The position numbers and the translations under genes are program-made. Of a DNA stretch of 64,000 nt, positions 54,901-61,835 are shown piece after piece (positions within the stretch are counted from its first letter, which is position 1; every line of letters starts with the position of its first letter). The stretch spans positions 1-64,000 of the forward strand of contig NZ_FOPS01000001.1 of NCBI RefSeq assembly GCF_900113545.1, read 5' to 3'. The DNA comes from Neisseria elongata subsp. elongata. GTDB taxonomy: Bacteria; Pseudomonadota; Gammaproteobacteria; Burkholderiales; Neisseriaceae. The notes under the pieces are model-generated. The model did no database searches and was not told the origin of the DNA. It worked only from the letters and a program-made list of their open reading frames with translations.

Positions 54901-57900
54901 ATCAGTGTCATCGGTAGTTTTTCGGTTACCGATAGTAAAGCCCAATCCGCCTGTACCCATGACTCCTGATTTTTTGCTCTCGTGGTATTCATTGCCGGTG
55001 TAGCGATTATGGGCAGTAGAAATATCGATGTCGTTTCCTGCTTTTAAGACAGTGCCATTATCAGAAATAAGGTTGCTGCCGCGTACATTGATATCCTGCC
55101 CGGCTGCAACAATCATTTTGCCGCCGCCGATGTTGCTGCCGACTGCTTCATCATGACTGAAGCGGTAGCGGTCGTGTGTTTTGGTACTGGAAAGGATGCC
55201 TTTGCTTTTCCCGCTTACAGCGGCGTCCAATTCGGTTATTTGGCGTCCTTCGCTGATATTGACATCACGTCCCGCGGTAAGGACGGTTTTGCCCTCTTCG
55301 GTCTCCAGTTCACCTTGACGGATTTTTAAGTTGTTGCCGGCTCTAAGCATTGCGCCGTTTTGCGTGCGGATACTGCTGCCGACTTCGGCACTTTGGCGGA
55401 CATGACGATGATTTTTGTCATCTAATGCACCATAGGCTTCACGATGTTCGGTACGGATGGTGCCGAGATTGAGATTATTACCGGCGGTAATTTGGGTGGT
55501 GCCGCCTTTAACTTGGTTAGAGATGGTGGCTGCATTAAGGTTGATATCGTTGTCGGCATGCAGGGATAGGATGCCGTCTGAAGCTCTGTTATCTACTTGC
55601 TCAGTATAGCTTCCGACCACGTTAATACCGGCCATACGATCAATGGCGGTATTGCCGTTACGTTCATTACCGGAAGTTTGGGTTGTACCGTTAAGGTTGA
55701 TATTTTGCGCTTGGGCAGTCAACAGTCCGCCTGCTTGTACCTGCCCGCCGTCGATATTGATACTTTTTTCAGCTTTTAAGCCGATTTGGTCGGCTTGAAT
55801 GTTGCCGTTGCTGTTAATATTCCGTGCTTGGATGAGTACGGCTTGCCGCCCCGCAATGGTACCACTGTTAGTTAGGTTGCCGTTTTGCAGTTTAAGTAAG
55901 ACTTGTTCGGCACTAATCAGGCCGCCGGAGGTATTGAGATCACCTTTACGCGCCAGGGCATAAACTTTGGGGGCCAGTACGGTTTGAGTCGAACCGTCAG
56001 ACAGGGTGACGGTTTGATTTTCCATCCAAACGATATCTGAAGTTAAGCGGGCAACCTGCTCTGCACTCAAGGCGATACCCGGGGTAAGGCCGAATGTTTT
56101 GGCAGCAGTAAGGCCGTTGTCCATCAAAGCTTTGAATTGTTCTTCATCACTCCTGTAGCCGTCGAGTCGGCGGTAGCCTGTTAACTGGTGGATTTGTTCA
56201 TTAACAAGTTTTTGTTCGTAGTAGCCGTCTCCTAGCCGTTTGTGTAGATGATTGGTGTCCAATTTCAGTTGTTTCAACATGTAGTCGCTGCTCAACCAGC
56301 GGCGGTAGTCTGCAAATTGAGGATCTGTTTCAATCAACCAGCCTTTATTGTCAGGATGGGTGGTGTAGAGGCTGCTGTTAGGCAAAGTAACAGTAGCGTT
56401 ATTTAATGAGACCACATTACCGGTATGGATGCGCTGCCCATTGACGGCTGCTGTGGATGCTCCGTCAATCAGTTTGGCTGCAGATGCTGCGGGTTGAAAG
56501 GAAGGGGAGGTGACATTCTGTTGGATGACAGATACAGGCGTGTCGAAGTCATGGGTAAATAGTTGGGTATCATGGTAAGAAGTGTGGTTTTTTTCAGTAC
56601 GGCGTTGTCTTTTTCTGCCACTGTACCATCCTTTTTCTGTAACTGAATCCCACTGTGTGCCGACAGCATCTGTGCGCCCCTTGCCTGTTGTACCTTGATT
56701 GGTGATTTCTTTCTGGTTTAAATCATCAGTGATAATACGCCCGCCTACTATAATTCGACTGTCTTTGTTCAGCCAGTCTTGGCCTGAAGCAGTCAAATTA
56801 CCACCCACAGTAATGTGTGCTGGTCGATTTTCAATGATACGTTCTTTATAAGTCTCGATGTGATAGTCTCGGACATGCCATTGGTTGGCCTCAATACGAG
56901 AACCATTGTTTAAATGGAAGGTAGCAGTTGTTTGGTCTTTTTTTCCGTGCGAGTTGTCGAATAGGCCGTCTTTTACTGCCTGATAATAGGTATTTTGCCC
57001 CAGTACGGTGTAATCGCGGACTTGCTTTTCCGCTTTGGCCAAGTATGCCTCTGTTTTAAAATGATTATTGATATTCTGCATATTCCTAACGGACATCAAT
57101 GCATCACCTTGTACTTCCAAACTGGCACTGCCATTAACAAAGGTATCAGCCATGCCTGCCGCATGATGTTGTTCATCCAGTCGATTACCGATAGCAAAAA
57201 TACCTTCGCTGGATAGTAGGGCTCCTTCTTGGTTATGAATCTCTTTCGCTCCGATATCCAAACGTTTCCTTGCAGCTATTGCACCCGCTTTGGTACTGCC
57301 TTCTGTCGTTTCTTCTCGGTTAAGCAGTTTTTGCGCGTCCAGGGCAATATGGTTACCATAGATTTTGCCTGTCCCGGTGTTGGTCAAGGTTTGACCTGCA
57401 CCGATGTAGGTCAAACCGTTGCTGTTGATCAAACCCCTGTTGTCTACATGCTGTTCGGAAGTGATGTTCGTTTGTTCTCCGGCAATAATTTTGCCTGTAA
57501 CTTGGTTATCTATATTGCCGGCATTGAGTTTGAGCGTATGGCCTGCTTGTAGGGTATGGGTATTTTTCAGACGGCCTTTTGTGCTTAGATTTAATTGGTT
57601 GCCTGCAGTGAGGTCGCGTTCTACGACGAAATCATCCGTCAAGGCGATATCGAGTTTGTTACCGGCTGTTAATGTGCCATTATTGGCCAGTGATTTGGCT
57701 TGCAGTGATACATCGCCAGTAGATTGAATCGTGCCATCCTCATTATTTAGCACCAAAGCGTTTTGATTTTTATCGTTAATAGACAACTGCTGGTTAGTGG
57801 AGATTTCACCATGCTGATTGTATAGGCCGTCTGAAACAGCTAATTGTGCTTGGTTTGCAGATAGGAGTTTGCCGTTTTGGTTGTCTACATTTCGACTATT

Positions 57901-60003
57901 GATATTCAGTTGTTCGGTAGCAGTAATATGGCCGCTTTGGTTGGTCAGTTGCTGACTTTGGATGTTAACCGCTTCAGCCTCTATACGTCCGTGCGTATTA
58001 TCTAGAGTCTGACCTTTGGTATTCAGTTGTGCAACAGAAACTTTTCCTGTATTGCGAAGATTGTTATTGGTAGTGACGGTTCCACTATCGGCAAGAATGT
58101 TACCTGCGTTATGTAAACTGGCGGTATCAAGCTGTAAATGTGCAGCTCGAATATTGCCTTTTTTATCATTGCTCAAGCGGCCCGAATGAATGAGTGTCAG
58201 ATTGTTAGCGGCAATTTCTCCCGCATTATGCAATTCACGGTTGTCAATCTTGCCGGTTTGAGTTAATAAGTGACCGCTGTTTTTAGCAGTTTGAGCACTA
58301 ACAGCCAGATCGTGTGCCTGGAGTTTGCCTTTTGCCGTATTGTTAAATGAATCGCCTGATACTTGTAGTTTAGCCGCATTCAGACTGCCCGAATTTTCCA
58401 AACTGTTTTTGGCGGCAATATCAATTTGTCCACCTGCATTGATTGATCCTGCATTATCAAGTGCTCCCGTTGTTTGAATGCGTCCTCTGGCGTAGGTTTT
58501 TGCAGGTGCTGTAGGTGAAACGGGATTGTTTGAACCAGGCTTAGATGCCGAGACAGTGCTGCTACCTGAACCTGTTGCAGTACTCGGAATCTGTGGTATG
58601 ACTGATGGATTGGGATTCAAACCGGTCTGTGGAACGTCGCTCACGCCAATCTTGCCACTGTTATCGAATTTGCCAGCAGATACCAAATCCAATGCTTGTG
58701 AACCTGTTTGAGTAATATTACCCGTGTTATCTAAACTACCTGTTGACATATCTAAGCGGGCAGCCTGGATTGTACCGTTGTTTTGGTTTTTCAGACGGCC
58801 TAAATTACGGACAGTCAATTCACCTGAGGATAAGACCGTACCTGAATTGTCCAGCGTCTGGCTGTGAATATTGGCATCATCCTGTGAGGCAATCGTACCG
58901 CTATTATGGACATTGCGGGCATGAAGTGAAACAGCATGATTTTCTCCCGTCGCCGCAATCGTACCCGTGTTGACCAGTTTACCTTCAGCATTCACTGCTA
59001 CATTGCCGGCTGAGGCAAACAATTGCCCCTGATTGTGCACGGATGCATCACGATCAGTGCTGATCAAGGTGATCTTACCGGCATACATACCGCCTAATAC
59101 TCCTGTATCGATAGCATACAGCGAGTTGGCAGAATTTGTATTCGCAGCAGGGGAGTGTGAAGACTGGATAGAGCCATCAGCTGAGACATCATTTTGCCCT
59201 GCCAACACACGCACATCTTTACCCCACACAGGCCCATCAATCTTAACCGCGCGGCTCAATATCTGCGTGTAATCGGTATCGCGGGCATCCAAACCGTGTC
59301 CGACGATTACAACATTGCCTTGCCTCATCTTAAAGCCGCTAAGGTCTCCTGCTTGATATTGCGGTTGGCCTGTAGTCAAAGTAGCACGGGAAGCATTGAT
59401 AAATCCCCCTCCATTCACTTGAATTCCTGCAGGGTTTGCAATCACCACTTCGGCACGTCTACCACCCACCTCAATATATCCGCCCAACAAAGAGGGATCA
59501 GCTGAATTGACTTGATTCACGATGACACGGGCCTCACCACCTGCAAGCCAGGGATTGCCCTGTATCCAGCCACCCAACTGTGTTTGCACGTTCCGACGGC
59601 TGTTGTTCAAAATAGCACCACGGTTGTCAACATTGAAATGGGTGTATTGGTTAACTGAAACCCCTGCGGCAGTAGGGGTTTGGATATTGGCCTGCGGGAT
59701 GCCATTACCGGTTTGCATGATGGTAGGCTGTTGCTGTGCAGGTGCGGATTTGTCGGCAACGATGCCTTGGGCATTGGCAGAGGGAGAAGTCAGAATAAGG
59801 GCAGAGCCGAGGAGTAATGAAAGGGAGAATGAGATAACAGAGATAGAATGGATAAAACCTGTAAAGCCCGCAATATCATTGGGCGAAATACCTGCAGCTT
59901 GGGTGTCGGCTGTGTTTTTGCCCTCGCGTTTGGCATTTTCGGCAACGGCCATCATGCAGTTTCGATGTTTGTTAAATACAACTTTGTACAGGGTGCGGTT
60001 CAT
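51955..60003 (-). CDS. two-partner-secretion toxin effector (TpsA/FhaB/CdiA type)
   Basis: A 2,682-residue protein. Residues 1-30 form an ESPR (MNRTLYKVVFNKHRNCMMAV) and about 52-79 a signal helix ending SPSANAQG. The TPS domain (about 90-320) has the NPAGIQVNGGGF motif and directs TpsB-mediated export. Long FHA repeats follow (about 480-1000: LxNxG, GxxLNxxx units), then a central region with VWMENQTVTLSDGSTQTVLA, a second repeat field (about 1400-2200) and the pretoxin (SGSLKNIFNQAAVQSEL at about 2205, GGAVVGANVDWHNRQLHPSE later). The variable C-terminal tip (about 2560-2682) is KFNYLFGNVSSNSHNAARSA to FETTYQVLPNGTRVFNTVIP. No VENN motif is present; VDWHNRQLHP takes its place. The toxin activity is not recognised. 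The expected role is contact-dependent killing, and possibly adhesion. No tpsB is in the window. Confidence 0.9.
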   Translation of the reverse strand: MNRTLYKVVFNKHRNCMMAVAENAKREGKNTADTQAAGISPNDIAGFTGFIHSISVISFSLSLLLGSALILTSPSANAQGIVADKSAPAQQQPTIMQTGNGIPQANIQTPTAAGVSVNQYTHFNVDNRGAILNNSRRNVQTQLGGWIQGNPWLAGGEARVIVNQVNSADPSLLGGYIEVGGRRAEVVIANPAGIQVNGGGFINASRATLTTGQPQYQAGDLSGFKMRQGNVVIVGHGLDARDTDYTQILSRAVKIDGPVWGKDVRVLAGQNDVSADGSIQSSHSPAANTNSANSLYAIDTGVLGGMYAGKITLISTDRDASVHNQGQLFASAGNVAVNAEGKLVNTGTIAATGENHAVSLHARNVHNSGTIASQDDANIHSQTLDNSGTVLSSGELTVRNLGRLKNQNNGTIQAARLDMSTGSLDNTGNITQTGSQALDLVSAGKFDNSGKIGVSDVPQTGLNPNPSVIPQIPSTATGSGSSTVSASKPGSNNPVSPTAPAKTYARGRIQTTGALDNAGSINAGGQIDIAAKNSLENSGSLNAAKLQVSGDSFNNTAKGKLQAHDLAVSAQTAKNSGHLLTQTGKIDNRELHNAGEIAANNLTLIHSGRLSNDKKGNIRAAHLQLDTASLHNAGNILADSGTVTTNNNLRNTGKVSVAQLNTKGQTLDNTHGRIEAEAVNIQSQQLTNQSGHITATEQLNINSRNVDNQNGKLLSANQAQLAVSDGLYNQHGEISTNQQLSINDKNQNALVLNNEDGTIQSTGDVSLQAKSLANNGTLTAGNKLDIALTDDFVVERDLTAGNQLNLSTKGRLKNTHTLQAGHTLKLNAGNIDNQVTGKIIAGEQTNITSEQHVDNRGLINSNGLTYIGAGQTLTNTGTGKIYGNHIALDAQKLLNREETTEGSTKAGAIAARKRLDIGAKEIHNQEGALLSSEGIFAIGNRLDEQHHAAGMADTFVNGSASLEVQGDALMSVRNMQNINNHFKTEAYLAKAEKQVRDYTVLGQNTYYQAVKDGLFDNSHGKKDQTTATFHLNNGSRIEANQWHVRDYHIETYKERIIENRPAHITVGGNLTASGQDWLNKDSRIIVGGRIITDDLNQKEITNQGTTGKGRTDAVGTQWDSVTEKGWYSGRKRQRRTEKNHTSYHDTQLFTHDFDTPVSVIQQNVTSPSFQPAASAAKLIDGASTAAVNGQRIHTGNVVSLNNATVTLPNSSLYTTHPDNKGWLIETDPQFADYRRWLSSDYMLKQLKLDTNHLHKRLGDGYYEQKLVNEQIHQLTGYRRLDGYRSDEEQFKALMDNGLTAAKTFGLTPGIALSAEQVARLTSDIVWMENQTVTLSDGSTQTVLAPKVYALARKGDLNTSGGLISAEQVLLKLQNGNLTNSGTIAGRQAVLIQARNINSNGNIQADQIGLKAEKSINIDGGQVQAGGLLTAQAQNINLNGTTQTSGNERNGNTAIDRMAGINVVGSYTEQVDNRASDGILSLHADNDINLNAATISNQVKGGTTQITAGNNLNLGTIRTEHREAYGALDDKNHRHVRQSAEVGSSIRTQNGAMLRAGNNLKIRQGELETEEGKTVLTAGRDVNISEGRQITELDAAVSGKSKGILSSTKTHDRYRFSHDEAVGSNIGGGKMIVAAGQDINVRGSNLISDNGTVLKAGNDIDISTAHNRYTGNEYHESKKSGVMGTGGLGFTIGNRKTTDDTDRTNIVHTGSIIGSLNGDTVTVAGNRYRQTGSTVSSPEGRNTVTAKSIDVESANNRYATDYVHTQEQKGLTVALNVPVVQAAQNFVQAAQNVGKSKNKRVNAMAAANAAWQGYQAAQQIQQFAPSSSAGQGQNNNQSSGISVSVTYGEQKSRNEQKSRYTEAAASQIIGKGQTTLVATGGGEQSNINITGSDVIGHAGTTLIADNHIKLQSAKQDGSEQSKNKSSGWNAGVAVQIGDGISLGITAGGNLGKGKGQGESTTHRHTHVGSPAGKTTIRSGGDTTLKGAQLIGKGVQADTRNLHIESVQDTETYQSKQQNGNVQVTVGYGFSASGSYSQSKVKADHASVTEQSGIYAGEDGYQIKVRDNTDLKGGIITSGKSAEDKGKNLFQTATLTASDIQNHSRYEGKSFGLGASVAVSGQTLGQGEQNNPQESHLKTVADKNGTSSSVGYGNDSDSQSSVTRSGINTQNISITDEDKQIQLTGKTAEESKAQIHTDTTTETAQELSGSLKNIFNQAAVQSELDLQVQVTKEFGTVAPNLVANASEKLGNVSEYETVALIKANAEKKLAQTSDETERTKLVQIIQQVDQYLTANKTTYETWKEGGIGRALLQSGVGGVMTGNASGALAGGSTSLAAPHLNEAEEKLGSTGTLINALGGAAIGYATGGSGGAVVGANVDWHNRQLHPSEYKLAEQYADIVASRLKISREEALGRIIRHMQRTVDYATAKADNFRTDDAIISILGANNLPKQDQHYTNPNYNKQYIQNYVRDFNLANKYNYFGKTPTQSRDYKVGVVTDIGKAALNSGIGIFESTANLATGEIDPNSWAYVHMGRIGYTHPEYGNALENTMTLGVAAVTAGRGVKSGNKVATNTVIDPSKFNYLFGNVSSNSHNAARSAQLLQTMQRLGVPNNTYGRNLLTKHFSNVTQNNNNIIRTFSTQYGNFEVRESLFAGPSGKFVKFETTYQVLPNGTRVFNTVIPKGGQ
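53378..53389 (+). repeat. Simonsiella/Kingella-type uptake word inside the effector
   Basis: AGGCTGCCTGAA on the plus strand, and AGGCAGCCTGAA on the minus strand from the overlapping palindrome. It encodes GSLKN at the pretoxin border. These are the AG-simDUS and AG-kingDUS dialects; the matching position of the 50.9-kb fusion has AGGCCGTCTGAA (50883-50894). Confidence 0.75.
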
Positions 60004-60448
60004 GGGAGGTTTCTTTCGTAAATGGGGAATTTGTCAGTATTTTTAATGCTGTTGTTTGATGTTAAATCAGCAATAAACTGGTTTTAATTCGATTAGTTTG
60101 ATTTATATTTCTTCGTATTGTTAAGTAGAGTCATAATACTGGAATAATTTTAACCTAGATCAAATTTATTTTGCAATTGATGGAAGATGAAGCGTAATTT
60201 TTTATTTTTAATTCAATATTATAAAAAATAATTTCATTTACATATTATTGTATTGGCAAATGCTTTTTTCTACTTATAACCTCATTGATCTCCCTGTTTT
60301 TACCGAAATGATAGCAGTATACTTGTCAAGGCATTTCACAGTTCTTCAAAAATCTTTTGATAAACAAATCTATGAATACAGTCCTGTTTGCCATTGCCTT
60401 TGCTATCATGCCAACTTCAGCTTTGTAAGCCCAGCGGGTGCCGCCATC
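60004..60448. promoter_or_regulatory. AT-rich effector promoter region
   Basis: About 440 bases, strongly AT-rich between 60040 and 60260, upstream of the effector and of the divergent gene. A GAAAGAAACCTCCC ribosome-binding stretch (GGAGG on the minus strand) is just before the effector ATG. No clear -35/-10 pair was settled on. No gene is supported between 60004 and 60448. Confidence 0.4.
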
Positions 60449-60937
60449 ATGCTGTTTTTTCGCAAGCACTATTTAAACCGAGACTTCCCACTAAACCGTT
60501 TTCAAGCAGCCGATTGGCCGGCATGGCTGGCTTCTGCCCGCTGGCAGCCGATTGATGATATCGGCCATCGCGGCATGAGCATAACCATCCCGCAGGATAA
60601 CGGCGAATTTGCGTTTGATATGCCTGCCGCCTGGGTGAAAAACAACACGCTGCCGCCGCTGTTGTTGGATATCCTCACGCAGCTAAACGATATCGACAAC
60701 ATCATGCAGCAATCCTGCCGCCGCCTCGCCAAGCGGCATAAACGGCACAGCCGGGAATACGAGCTCTATCTTTTCGACCCGCCGGATGCGCTGTACGTTA
60801 CCCAAGGCGGCGTACCGTATTTGGATTACACCGCCACACGGGTAAACAAAAGTTTTCGCGCATATCTGAAGCAAAGCGGCGGCAAGTGGCTGCCGTATTA
60901 CGACGAGGCCTGTACCAAACCGTTAGCGGCCAACTAA
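60449..60937 (+). CDS. hypothetical protein at the foreign-DUS border
   Basis: A 162-residue protein starting MLFFRKHYLNRDFPLNRFQA; a TTG-started longer reading from 60248 passes through AT-rich leader and is unlikely. It has no signal peptide; motifs such as WLASARWQPIDDIGHRGMSI and AKRHKRHSREYELYLFDPPD do not match a family known to me. The stop codon TAA is part of an Eikenella-type uptake word, so the gene belongs to the imported block with the copper genes. Confidence 0.6.
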   Translation: MLFFRKHYLNRDFPLNRFQAADWPAWLASARWQPIDDIGHRGMSITIPQDNGEFAFDMPAAWVKNNTLPPLLLDILTQLNDIDNIMQQSCRRLAKRHKRHSREYELYLFDPPDALYVTQGGVPYLDYTATRVNKSFRAYLKQSGGKWLPYYDEACTKPLAAN

Positions 60938-60964
60938 GGCTACCTGAAACTTTTCAGGTAGCCT
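60937..60964. terminator. inverted Eikenella-type DUS pair
   Basis: AGGCTACCTGAA, a 4-base loop and TTCAGGTAGCCT. It serves as a terminator between two convergent genes exactly as AG-DUS pairs do elsewhere, but in the AG-eikDUS dialect. Confidence 0.8.
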
Positions 60965-60986
60965 GTTTCTATTCTGCCCAAGCCGC

Positions 60987-61379
60987 CTAACGCTCCTCCA
61001 GCCCGGCCAAAATCGCACAATCCGGGCAGTCGTCTCCCGCGCAGGCATCGTGCCAGCGTTGCAGCTCGGCCACCATGCCCTGCAAGCGTTCGATTTTGGC
61101 TTCCAGCTCGGCGATGTGCCGCGCGGTGAGCGTTTTCACTTCGCGGCTGGTGCGCTGCGGGTTGTGTTGCAGGCTCAAAAGCTGCCCGATCTGCGGCAGC
61201 GAAAAGCCCACTTCCCGCGCATGGCGGATAAAGCGCAGCCGGACAAGGTCGGCCTGTCCGTAGCGGCGGTAGCCCGCTTCGTTGCGCGCGGCCGGGGCGA
61301 TTAGGCCGTGCTTTTCGTAGTCGCGGATTTGTTTGGCGGAAAGGCCGCTCTCGGCCGCGGCCTGGCTGATGTTCATCAT
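60987..61379 (-). CDS. cueR: copper-responsive MerR-family regulator CueR
   Basis: A 130-residue MerR protein. It has the N-terminal winged helix (MNISQAAAESGLSAKQIRDY, EAGYRRYGQADLVRLRFI), a dimerisation coil (about 80-112) and a metal loop CAGDDCPDCAIL (about 113-124) with the two Cys of CueR-type Cu(I) sites. It bends DNA at a 19-base-spaced promoter to turn on copper export. It is divergent from copZ-copA, with the promoter between them. Confidence 0.88.
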   Translation of the reverse strand: MMNISQAAAESGLSAKQIRDYEKHGLIAPAARNEAGYRRYGQADLVRLRFIRHAREVGFSLPQIGQLLSLQHNPQRTSREVKTLTARHIAELEAKIERLQGMVAELQRWHDACAGDDCPDCAILAGLEER

Positions 61380-61384
61380 GATGC

Positions 61385-61415
61385 TTGACCTTTACTTCGG
61401 GTGAAGCTTTATAGT
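61385..61415 (+). promoter_or_regulatory. MerR-type promoter of copZ-copA
   Basis: TTGACC (61385-61390), a 19-base spacer and TATAGT (61410-61415). The overlong spacer carries an imperfect dyad (CTTTACTTCGGGTGAAGCTT), the expected CueR operator. The layout is diagnostic: MerR-family activators correct a 19-base spacer by twisting the DNA. Confidence 0.8.
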
Positions 61416-61526
61416 GGCGGCACTTAGCGGAAAAGCAAGAGCAGACCCATCATTTCAGGCTACCTGAAAGCTTTGGCTGCAACGGGCTTTAAAACCTCAG
61501 CCTCATTCCAACAGAAAGGAAACCCT

Positions 61527-61736
61527 ATGCAAACCATCACATTAAACATCGAAGGCATGACCTGCGGCGGCTGCGTGAAAAGCGTTACCAGCATCCTCGA
61601 AGGCGTAAACGGCGTGGACAAGGCCGAAGTGAGCCTGGAAAACAAGAACGCCGTCGTGGAATTCGACCCCGCCCAAACCAACCCCGCCGCGCTGATAGAA
61701 GCGGTGGAAGACGGCGGCTTTGATGCGGCTTTGTAA
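61527..61736 (+). CDS. copZ: copper chaperone CopZ-like (HMA domain)
   Basis: A 69-residue heavy-metal-associated domain: MQTITLNIEGMTCGGCVKSV with the CxxC copper site at about 13-16, and VVEFDPAQTNPAALIEAVED. It ferries Cu(I) to the exporter. Start at 61527 behind AAAGGAAACCCT. It lies between the CueR promoter and copA. An Eikenella-type hairpin separates it from copA, so readthrough may set the ratio of the two. Confidence 0.88.
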   Translation: MQTITLNIEGMTCGGCVKSVTSILEGVNGVDKAEVSLENKNAVVEFDPAQTNPAALIEAVEDGGFDAAL

Positions 61737-61770
61737 ATCGAATCGCAACAAATCGACTGCAACACCCCAA

Positions 61771-61810
61771 AGGCTACCTGAAAACCCTGCTCCGCTTTTT
61801 TCAGGTAGCC
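61771..61810. terminator. inverted Eikenella-type DUS pair between copZ and copA
   Basis: AGGCTACCTGAA, loop and TTCAGGTAGCC; the T-run lies inside the loop (CGCTTTTTTC). It probably attenuates transcription into copA. Confidence 0.75.
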
Positions 61811-61835
61811 CAACCACATTCAGAAGGAAGAAACC

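Noticed and set aside
53602-54969. Plus-strand open frame of 455 codons inside the effector
   Set aside because: Antisense shadow of repeat-rich effector sequence; no family, no ribosome binding site.
60248-60448. N-terminal extension of the 162-residue gene from a TTG
   Set aside because: The 67 extra codons lie in AT-rich leader DNA unlike the rest of the gene; ATG at 60449 fits the composition change, though its ribosome binding site is weak.
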